From Aestuariispira insulae (GTDB lineage: Bacteria; Pseudomonadota; Alphaproteobacteria; UBA8366; Aestuariispiraceae), in the NCBI RefSeq assembly GCF_003385955.1, contig NZ_QRDW01000002.1, forward strand, positions 248,001 to 312,000: DNA of 64,000 nt, read 5' to 3'. Within the stretch, counting starts at the first letter, position 1, and each line of letters opens with the position of its first letter. The notes beneath the pieces are model-generated. The model was not told where the DNA came from and did not search any database. It was given only the letters and a program-made list of their open reading frames with translations. The translations under genes were made by a program, and so were the position numbers. Shown here piece by piece: positions 47,428-54,058 of the stretch.

Positions 47428-48336
47428 ATGACCAGAACCGTCATCAGCTCTGCGAGCAAGGAAGTCATCATCGGTTTCGACCAGCCGTTTGCTGTGATCG
47501 GCGAGCGCATCAACCCGACCGGTCGTAAGAAACTGGCCGCGGAGATGAAAGAAGGCAACATGGAAACCGTCAAGGCCGACGCCTTGGCACAGGTTGCCGC
47601 AGGCGCCCATATTCTGGACGTGAATGCCGGTATCCCGCTCGCTGACGAGCCGCAGATTCTGGCCGACACCATCGAGCTGGTCCAGTCCCTGACCGATGTA
47701 CCGCTCTGCATCGATAGCTCCATCGTCGAAGCCCTGGAAAAGGGGTTGAGCGTTTATAAAGGTAAGGCCCTGCTGAACTCCGTGACTGGCGAAGAAGATC
47801 GCCTGGAAGTGGTTCTGCCGATGGTCAAGAAATACGGCTGTGCCGTTGTTGGTATCTCCAACGACGAAACCGGTATTTCCGAAGACCCGAATGTGCGTTA
47901 CGAAGTTGCCAAGAAAATTGTTGAGCGTGCTGCTGACTATGGCATCCCGAAAGAAGACATCGTGATCGATCCGCTGGTCATGCCGATTGGTGCGCTGGGT
48001 TCCGCCGGTCGTGGTGCCCTGGAATTGATCCGTCGTCTGCGTGAAGAACTGCAGGTTAACACCACCTGTGGCGCGTCCAACATTTCCTTCGGCCTGCCGA
48101 ACCGTCGCGGCATCAACGCAGCTTTCCTGTCCATGGCGTCCGCATACGGCATGACGTCTGCGATCATGAACCCGCTGCATGAAGAAGACATGAACGCCAT
48201 CCTGGGTGCTGATGTGATCAACGGCGTTGATAAAGACTGCACCAAATGGATCCAGAAATTCCGTGAGCCGGCCCCGGAAGGTTCCGGTGCACGCGGTGGC
48301 CGTTCCGGTGGCCGTCGTCGTCGTCCGGCCGCCTAA
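47428..48336 (+). CDS. methyltetrahydrofolate:corrinoid methyltransferase (MetH pterin-domain type)
   Basis: A 302-residue dihydropteroate-synthase-like barrel corresponding to the folate domain of MetH, AcsE and MtgA. 'FAVIGERINPTGRKKLAAEM' and 'GAHILDVNAGIP' bind the pterin, with 'LCIDSS', 'LLNSVTGE' and 'NISFGLPNR' as the later strands. It moves methyl groups between THF and the corrinoid protein. AAAAGGG lies 10 bases before the ATG at 47428. Codons are highly optimised. The last 18 residues form a glycine/arginine tail ('GARGGRSGGRRRRP') absent from single-domain relatives in acetogens and similar to the tail of the next gene's product. Confidence 0.93.
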   Translation: MTRTVISSASKEVIIGFDQPFAVIGERINPTGRKKLAAEMKEGNMETVKADALAQVAAGAHILDVNAGIPLADEPQILADTIELVQSLTDVPLCIDSSIVEALEKGLSVYKGKALLNSVTGEEDRLEVVLPMVKKYGCAVVGISNDETGISEDPNVRYEVAKKIVERAADYGIPKEDIVIDPLVMPIGALGSAGRGALELIRRLREELQVNTTCGASNISFGLPNRRGINAAFLSMASAYGMTSAIMNPLHEEDMNAILGADVINGVDKDCTKWIQKFREPAPEGSGARGGRSGGRRRRPAA

Positions 48337-48501
48337 CTCGGGCCTGCCGGGCCGGTCTATCGGCCCGGAAACGATTTGTAAGGAGCCGGACTTCCTGGAT
48401 GGGCAGGGGGTCCGGTTCCGTCGTAAATGGAACAATGTTGTCAAAAGGGCCGCGCTAAAAAACAAACAAGCGGCCGGTAAAATCGAATAGGAGCAGGACC
48501 C

Positions 48502-50547
48502 ATGTCCGAGAAAGCGGAGCTGAACGCAGAAGAAGCTTTGGTTGTTTTCACCCCTTCGGGGAAACGTGGGTCATTCCCGGTCGGCACCCCGGTTCTTGAT
48601 GCCGCGCGCCAATTGGGCGTGGATATCGATTCTGTTTGCGGCGGGCGCGGCATCTGCGGACGCTGTCAGGTGACTCCGTCGGTCGGGGATTTCCCGAAAT
48701 TCAAAATGAAAAGCAAGGCCGAGCATCTTTCTGAAGCCGGGGCGAAAGAAGCGCGCTACCGCGAAAAACGCGGCATGAAGGATGACCGCCGGCTGAGTTG
48801 CTCGACCACGATCCAAGGCGATATCGTTGTCGATGTGCCAGCGGACAGCCAGGTTCATAAACAGGTGGTGCGCAAGCGCGCCGAAGTGCGCAATATCGAA
48901 ATCGATCCCGTGGTGCGCCTGCATTATATCGAGGTGGAAGAGCCCGATATGCACAAACCCACCGGTGATATGGAGCGCGTGAAGGAAGCGCTGAAAGATC
49001 AATGGGATATCGAGGTCACCCGTGCCGATCTGCCGGTGATGCAGAAATTGCAAAAAGCGCTGCGCGACGGCGAATGGAAGATCACCGCGGCGGTGCGCTA
49101 TGATGGTGAGCTGGTTTATGTCTGGCCGGGCTTCCACGGAAAATCCTATGGTCTGGCGGTGGATGTGGGCTCTACCACCATGTCGGTGCATCTGACCGAT
49201 TTGCAGACCGGTGAAGTGGTTTCCTCTGTCGGGGCCATGAACCCGCAGATCCGCTTTGGTGAGGATCTGATGAGCCGTGTTTCCTATGTGATGATGAATC
49301 CGGGCGGCGAACAGGAAATGATGAAGGCGGTGCGCGAAACGCTGAATTTCCTGGCCGGTCAGGCGGCGACCGAAGCCGGTATTGATTTGACCGACATTCT
49401 GGAAATGGTTCTGGTGGGCAACCCCATCATGCATCATCTGATTCTGGGCATTAATCCGGTTGAATTGGGCTGGGCCCCCTTTGCGCTTGCGACCAACGGT
49501 TCCGTGACTGTCTGGGCCAGCGAATTGGATGTGTCGGTAAACCCGGGCGCACGGGCTTATTTCCTGCCATGCGTCGCGGGTCATGTGGGCGCGGATGCGG
49601 CCTCAGTGGTTCTGGCGGAGGGGCCGCAATATCGTGATGAAGTAACCCTGGTGGTGGATGTTGGGACCAATGCCGAGATTGTGCTGGGCAACAAAGAACG
49701 TCTGTTGGCCTGTTCAAGCCCGACCGGTCCGGCCCTGGAAGGGGCGCAGATTTCCTCCGGCCAGCGTGCGGCGGCAGGCGCCATCGAACGGGTGCGCATT
49801 GATCCAGAAACGCTGGAGCCGCGTTTCCGTGTGATCGGGGCCGGTTCCTGGTCCGATGAAGAAATGTTCGAGCAGGAAACCGCGCGCACCGGTGTCACCG
49901 GCATTTGCGGGTCCGGCATCATTGAAGTGCTGGCGGAAATGTTCCTGGCGGGCATCCTGTCGGCGGATGGCATCATCGACGGATCGATGGCGGCGAAAAC
50001 CGACCGGATCGTGCCGGAAGGGCGCACCTTCTCTTATATTCTGCATCGTGGTGAGCCTGAAATCAGAGTGACCCAGGCTGATGTGCGTGCCATTCAGCTT
50101 GCCAAGGGCGCTCTTTACGCCGGGGCCCAGCTGCTGGTCGACCGCCTGGGCAAGCCGGTGGAACGCGTGGTGTTGGCCGGTGCATTCGGCAGCCATATCG
50201 ATGCCAAATATGCGATGGTCTTGGGCCTGATCCCCGATTGCAAACTGGACATGGTGGCGTCTGTCGGGAACGCGGCAGGCACGGGCGCGCGCATTGCACT
50301 TTTGAACCGGGGCGCGCGCTATGAGATTGAAAAGCTGGTGGCTGAGATTGAAAAGATCGAGACCGCAGTCGAAGCGAAATTCCAGGATCATTTTGTGGAA
50401 TCCATGGCCTTCCCGCATAAAACTGCGCCTTATCCGAATCTGAAGGAAGCGGTGAAGATGCCGGAGCCAAAAGTGCTGAGCGATTCCGATGGCGGAGATG
50501 ACGGCGAGGGCGGTGGTCGCCGCCGCCGACGCCGACGCGCTAGTTAA
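48502..50547 (+). CDS. RamA-like ASKHA corrinoid activation protein with [2Fe-2S] domain
   Basis: A 681-residue reductive activator of corrinoid proteins. The N-terminal plant-type ferredoxin has ligands C46, C52, C55 and C100 ('CGGRGICGRC', 'LSCSTT'). A linker domain follows, then an ASKHA ATPase core with phosphate loops 'LAVDVGSTTMSV' (about 218) and 'VVDVGTNAEIVLG' (about 390), and 'AGAFGSHID'. It uses ATP to drive one-electron reduction of inactive Co(II) back to Co(I). The acidic stretch 'SDSDGGDDGEGGG' is followed by seven arginines at the C-terminus. It lies in the middle of the locus, 165 bases after the pterin enzyme. Confidence 0.93.
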   Translation: MSEKAELNAEEALVVFTPSGKRGSFPVGTPVLDAARQLGVDIDSVCGGRGICGRCQVTPSVGDFPKFKMKSKAEHLSEAGAKEARYREKRGMKDDRRLSCSTTIQGDIVVDVPADSQVHKQVVRKRAEVRNIEIDPVVRLHYIEVEEPDMHKPTGDMERVKEALKDQWDIEVTRADLPVMQKLQKALRDGEWKITAAVRYDGELVYVWPGFHGKSYGLAVDVGSTTMSVHLTDLQTGEVVSSVGAMNPQIRFGEDLMSRVSYVMMNPGGEQEMMKAVRETLNFLAGQAATEAGIDLTDILEMVLVGNPIMHHLILGINPVELGWAPFALATNGSVTVWASELDVSVNPGARAYFLPCVAGHVGADAASVVLAEGPQYRDEVTLVVDVGTNAEIVLGNKERLLACSSPTGPALEGAQISSGQRAAAGAIERVRIDPETLEPRFRVIGAGSWSDEEMFEQETARTGVTGICGSGIIEVLAEMFLAGILSADGIIDGSMAAKTDRIVPEGRTFSYILHRGEPEIRVTQADVRAIQLAKGALYAGAQLLVDRLGKPVERVVLAGAFGSHIDAKYAMVLGLIPDCKLDMVASVGNAAGTGARIALLNRGARYEIEKLVAEIEKIETAVEAKFQDHFVESMAFPHKTAPYPNLKEAVKMPEPKVLSDSDGGDDGEGGGRRRRRRRAS

Positions 50548-50633
50548 GGTCGCGGACGTTTTGTCATAAAGCTGAAATAACCGCTAAAACCCGGATCAGA
50601 GAGTTAGCATCTGGGTTCTAGGAGTATGCAAGG

Positions 50634-51554
50634 ATGTCCGGTCACATGACTGATAAAGATCTGATCATCGATTTCATGAAGACCTGTACCGTCGAGGTTA
50701 CCCCCGGCGGCGCGGCAAAAGTAGAGGATTTCCGTGAGATCCTGCGTCCCGACACCACGGTCTATGTGACCTTCCTGCCGGGGTCTGATTTTGCCGATAC
50801 GGTTAAAACGGTGCGCCGTCTGCGTGATGAGGGTATGAACCCGGTTCCGCATTTTGCGGCTCGCTCTATCCCGTCCAAGGCTTTCCTGGAAGACAATCTG
50901 AAAATGCTCCAGGGCGAGGTTGGCGTTGAAGAAGCGCTGCTGATCGGTGGCGGTGTCGATAATCCGGTTGGTGAGTTCCATTGCTCCATGCAGGTGCTGG
51001 AAACCCAGTTGTTTGAAAAATACGGCATCAAGAAACTGGGTGTTGCCGGTCATCCGGAAGGCTCGCCCGACATTCCGGCGGCCGATGTTTCCAAGGCGAT
51101 CCGTGAAAAGAACGCCTATGCGAAAAACACCGACATGAGCATGTATCTGGCGACCCAATTCTGCTTTGAGGCAGAGCCGATTCTGGCCTGGGACAAAAAG
51201 ATCCGTGAAGAAGACGGCAACGAACTGCCGGTCCATATCGGCATTCCGGGCCTGGCCACCATCAAGACCCTGATCAAGCACGCCCAGGCCTGTGGCATTG
51301 GTGCTTCTATGCGGGTGTTGACCCGCCAGGCGGCCAATATTGCCAAGCTGATGACGGTGCGCATGCCGGACAAGCTGACCCACGATCTGGCGGTTGCTGT
51401 GGCCAAAGACCCGGATTGCCTGATCAAACAATGCCATCTCTATCCGTTGGGCGGCCTGAAAAAATCTGCCGCATGGCTTTATGCTGTCCAGGATGGCGAA
51501 TTTGACATGGACGCCAAAAAAGGCGGCTTCAAGGTTAATGTCGAAATCGGCTGA
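50634..51554 (+). CDS. second methylenetetrahydrofolate reductase family protein
   Basis: A 306-residue protein of the MTHFR superfamily but clearly distinct from the MetF at 45468. 'TTVYVTFLPGSDFADTVKTV' replaces the VTYGAGG segment. 'MNPVPHFAARSIPSKAFLED' carries the flavin-loop pattern (P-H-x-A-x-R), and 'GVAGHPEGSPDI' and 'YLATQFCFEAEPI' follow. This type is found in loci for methylated-compound demethylation, where it would oxidise methyl-THF to methylene-THF. GGAG lies about 10 bases before the ATG. It ends the locus before a strong terminator. Confidence 0.88.
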   Translation: MSGHMTDKDLIIDFMKTCTVEVTPGGAAKVEDFREILRPDTTVYVTFLPGSDFADTVKTVRRLRDEGMNPVPHFAARSIPSKAFLEDNLKMLQGEVGVEEALLIGGGVDNPVGEFHCSMQVLETQLFEKYGIKKLGVAGHPEGSPDIPAADVSKAIREKNAYAKNTDMSMYLATQFCFEAEPILAWDKKIREEDGNELPVHIGIPGLATIKTLIKHAQACGIGASMRVLTRQAANIAKLMTVRMPDKLTHDLAVAVAKDPDCLIKQCHLYPLGGLKKSAAWLYAVQDGEFDMDAKKGGFKVNVEIG

Positions 51555-51581
51555 TCTTTCCTGAGATCATAAGATGATGAG

Positions 51582-51612
51582 ACGCCGGAGGTTTGCCTCC
51601 GGCGTTTTTTTT
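51582..51612 (+). terminator. terminator closing the corrinoid locus
   Basis: A 10-bp stem (51582-51591 with 51596-51605) with loop 'tttg' and eight T after it. Confidence 0.93.
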
Positions 51613-51707
51613 AACCCGTTGCCGTTAACGTCAATATCGCATGCGTTGGTTTTTCTCTATTCTTCATTCTTATCCGAATGAAAGTTATCCATGGGAGTAT
51701 GTTGGAT

Positions 51708-52262
51708 ATGAAGGCGATCTTGAGTGCGATTCTGTTGCTGACAGGTCTTGTTTGGACACCGGCCCTGGCTTTGGATAAGCCAAAAAGCATGGTGATACTG
51801 ACCATCGGCGGACAGTTGGAAAATGCCAATCGCGGTGCGCTGCAGCCCAAACGCGACGCTTTCATCAACGGACAGGACCAGACCTTTTCAAAGGCTGCAG
51901 AATTTGACCGGTCCATGCTGGCGGATCTGGGGCTGGACTATGTTAAAGTGGGTTTCAAGGATTGGCCCCGGCCCTACGGACTGCGGGGTCCGAAACTCAA
52001 TGATGTGCTGAAAGCCGCCGGGGTGTCGCGGGATGCGACCATTGCTGTGACAGCCCTAGATGGATGGACGTTTGAGATCACGCCGGAGATGCGTGCCGAC
52101 AACGAATGGATCCTGGCGATCCAGGATGGTGAGCAGCCCCTGGGGATCGGCCAGCGCGGCCCCACCTGGCTGGTGTTCAAGCCAGCCGATCCGGACGGCA
52201 TGGCCACGGAAGAAGAAGAGGGCCAGTGGGTCTGGTCGGTTTATCTAATGCAGGTTCAGTAG
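51708..52262 (+). CDS. exported molybdopterin-fold protein without the Mo-ligating cysteine
   Basis: A 184-residue protein with signal peptide 'MKAILSAILLLTGLVWTPALA' (quoted to residue 21 without its end). The mature part resembles the oxidoreductase molybdopterin-binding (sulfite-oxidase-like) fold in 'LRGPKLNDVLKAAGV', 'ATIAVTALDGWTFEI' and 'LGIGQRGPTWLVF'. It contains no cysteine at all, so the conserved molybdenum ligand is absent. Such short periplasmic relatives are usually of unknown function and may bind another ligand. Alternative ATGs lie at 51678 and 51699. Confidence 0.7.
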   Translation: MKAILSAILLLTGLVWTPALALDKPKSMVILTIGGQLENANRGALQPKRDAFINGQDQTFSKAAEFDRSMLADLGLDYVKVGFKDWPRPYGLRGPKLNDVLKAAGVSRDATIAVTALDGWTFEITPEMRADNEWILAIQDGEQPLGIGQRGPTWLVFKPADPDGMATEEEEGQWVWSVYLMQVQ

Positions 52263-52804
52263 GCGGTGGAAAAAAGGCAATTGAGGCTTTGTCCGAAGAA
52301 ATTGCGCACTGGGACGGGAAGTCTGCGGATGCCATCAAAGCCATCTATCTGGACTGGCGGGATCATGCGGAACTGACCGGGCTGTTGGTCGCTCTGATGG
52401 CCATGCCGGATCGGGAACGCGGTGCCAGTTGGATGATGAAACATCATCTGGAACAGGGCGATGCGAATTTAGAGCCTGTGGATGCTTTGGCTTTTCATCA
52501 GGCGGGTGTGGCGCAACAGCATTGGGAAGCGCGGCTGCATTATCTGCAGAGTCTGAATTATGTTCATGTGCCGGAGAGATCCAGAACGCTGGTTCAGGCA
52601 TTCCTGAAACAAGGCATTGAAGCAGAGCAGAAATTCATTCGGGCCTGGAGTTACAATGGCCTGTATTTGCTGGCCTGTCAGTTTCCGGATCTGCAGGGAA
52701 CTGTTCAGTATCAGTTGGAAGAGGCGTTGGAAAGCGAGGATACCGGTTCGGTCAAGGCGCGGATTCGCAAGGGACTGAAACGGGGATTTCCAGAACGCGG
52801 ATGA
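52226..52804 (+). CDS. helical HEAT-like hypothetical protein
   Basis: Up to 192 residues if started at GTG 52226, which overlaps the preceding gene by 37 bases. A TTG at 52289 with AAAAAGG 11 bases upstream would give a shorter protein and is also plausible. It is all-helical with HEAT-like patterns: 'AELTGLLVALMAMPDRERG', 'GASWMMKHHLEQG' and 'KFIRAWSYNGLYLLACQFP', ending 'SVKARIRKGLKRG'. I recall similar short proteins misnamed adenylosuccinate lyase, but no catalytic residues of that enzyme are present. Probably a protein-binding module. Confidence 0.65.
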   Translation: MGLVGLSNAGSVGGGKKAIEALSEEIAHWDGKSADAIKAIYLDWRDHAELTGLLVALMAMPDRERGASWMMKHHLEQGDANLEPVDALAFHQAGVAQQHWEARLHYLQSLNYVHVPERSRTLVQAFLKQGIEAEQKFIRAWSYNGLYLLACQFPDLQGTVQYQLEEALESEDTGSVKARIRKGLKRGFPERG

Positions 52805-52844
52805 TCATTCGTTTTCCTGCTGAATAGCGGTTGCCGTGTCTTTA

Positions 52845-52863
52845 TTGTCAATTCAATTGACAA
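52845..52863. promoter_or_regulatory. perfect MarR-type operator palindrome
   Basis: 'ttgtcaatt' c 'aattgacaa' is a perfect 19-bp inverted repeat 29 bases before the MarR ATG. Size and sequence suit a winged-helix MarR dimer, so autoregulation is likely. Confidence 0.75.
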
Positions 52864-52891
52864 AATTTTCATTCAGCGTTTCAATGATCCT

Positions 52892-53350
52892 ATGACCGAT
52901 ATCAGGCAAGACATGATCGAACCGCTTTATCAGGCGGTTCAGCAGACCAGGCCGCTCTTGCGTCACATCACCGGGGCAGTAGAGGCGGGGCTGGATGAAA
53001 CCGGGCTGACGGTGGGGCTGCGCGCCATATTGGAAGGGTTGTTGCTGACAGGTGAGGCCTCGCTGCCGGAACTGACGGCACGGCTGCAGTTAAAGCGGCA
53101 GTTTGTCCATAAAATGCTCGGCGAGGGGCAGGAAAAATCCCTGGTGGAGGCGCTGCCCCATCCCCGGCGCAAGAATGGTCATCATTACCGGCTAAGCCCG
53201 CAGGGACGCAACCTGATTGAAGAGATCCGGGCGCGCGAACTGCGCGCCATGGCGACCTTCGCGCAAGGCTTTTCTTCCCGCGAGATTGCTGCCTTCATCC
53301 GGGTGCAGGCGGCCTTGAATGGATTTTTCCGGGACATGGCTGGCCGGTGA
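52892..53350 (+). CDS. MarR-family transcriptional regulator
   Basis: A 152-residue winged-helix protein. 'LTVGLRAILEGLLLTGEASL' and 'ELTARLQLKRQFVHKMLGE' form the HTH, with wing 'KNGHHYRLSPQGRNLIEE'. Helices at both ends would form the dimer interface. The palindrome at 52845-52863 is the probable operator. The isochorismatase gene begins 23 bases downstream and is a likely target. The inducer is unknown. Confidence 0.9.
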   Translation: MTDIRQDMIEPLYQAVQQTRPLLRHITGAVEAGLDETGLTVGLRAILEGLLLTGEASLPELTARLQLKRQFVHKMLGEGQEKSLVEALPHPRRKNGHHYRLSPQGRNLIEEIRARELRAMATFAQGFSSREIAAFIRVQAALNGFFRDMAGR

Positions 53351-53373
53351 GAAGCAAGGAAAAGGGGGAGGGA

Positions 53374-54057
53374 ATGACATTTGTTTTATCGATGTTAGGC
53401 GGGTTTATCCTGTTCCTGGTGATTTATACCGCTTTTGGTGTCCGGCAGATGATGACCCCGACCAAAAGAACCGCGATCGATCGGTCTGCCTGTTCGAATG
53501 CGGCCCTGATGGTGATTGATGTTCAGACGGACTTCACGGCCAAGACCGGCAAAGACTCGATGAAACCGGAGGTGGTGGAGCAGGGCATCGCTGAGATTAA
53601 CCGTTTGGTGATCGAGGCTCGTGCGATCGATATGCCGGTGATTGCCGTCCGTAATGTCCAACGCAAACCCCTGGCCAAATTGATCGCCAGGGCGTTGATG
53701 GGGCCGGAGGGCCTGGCTGGCAGTCCGGGGTTGGATCTGGATGCCAGGTTGGCCTTCACCCCGGATGCGGATTTTGAGAAGGACCGGGGAGATGCTTTTG
53801 CCAATCCGGCTCTGGAAGCCTGGCTGGCAGAACATCAGGTCGGTCAGCTGTATCTGGCCGGTCTGGATGGTTGTTATTGTGTGGCGCTGACCGCGCGCGG
53901 AGCCCTCAATCGCGACTATGCGGTCACCATCCTGGAACCTGCGGTCATGACCGCCTTTCCGGAGAGATGGGAGATGGAAAAGGCAGGTCTCACAGCGCTT
54001 GGCGTTTCGGTCTCGCAAGCGCCGCTGGATGAACCGGCCCGGGCGGCAGCCGTTTAG
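53374..54057 (+). CDS. membrane-anchored isochorismatase-family cysteine hydrolase
   Basis: A 227-residue protein. AAAAGGGGGAGGGA directly precedes the ATG at 53374. Residues about 2-20 form a membrane anchor ('FVLSMLGGFILFLVIY'), unusual in a family that is otherwise soluble. The catalytic triad is visible: Asp in 'MVIDVQTDF', Lys in 'DFEKDRGDAF' and Cys in 'LAGLDGCYCVAL'. Substrates of the family include isochorismate, nicotinamide and N-carbamoyl compounds. The upstream MarR gene probably controls it. Confidence 0.85.
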   Translation: MTFVLSMLGGFILFLVIYTAFGVRQMMTPTKRTAIDRSACSNAALMVIDVQTDFTAKTGKDSMKPEVVEQGIAEINRLVIEARAIDMPVIAVRNVQRKPLAKLIARALMGPEGLAGSPGLDLDARLAFTPDADFEKDRGDAFANPALEAWLAEHQVGQLYLAGLDGCYCVALTARGALNRDYAVTILEPAVMTAFPERWEMEKAGLTALGVSVSQAPLDEPARAAAV

Positions 54058-54058
54058 G

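Noticed and set aside
40561-51554. Horizontal island carrying the corrinoid locus
   Set aside because: Base composition matches the rest of the window, codon bias is that of highly expressed native genes, and no integrase, transposase or flanking repeat was seen.
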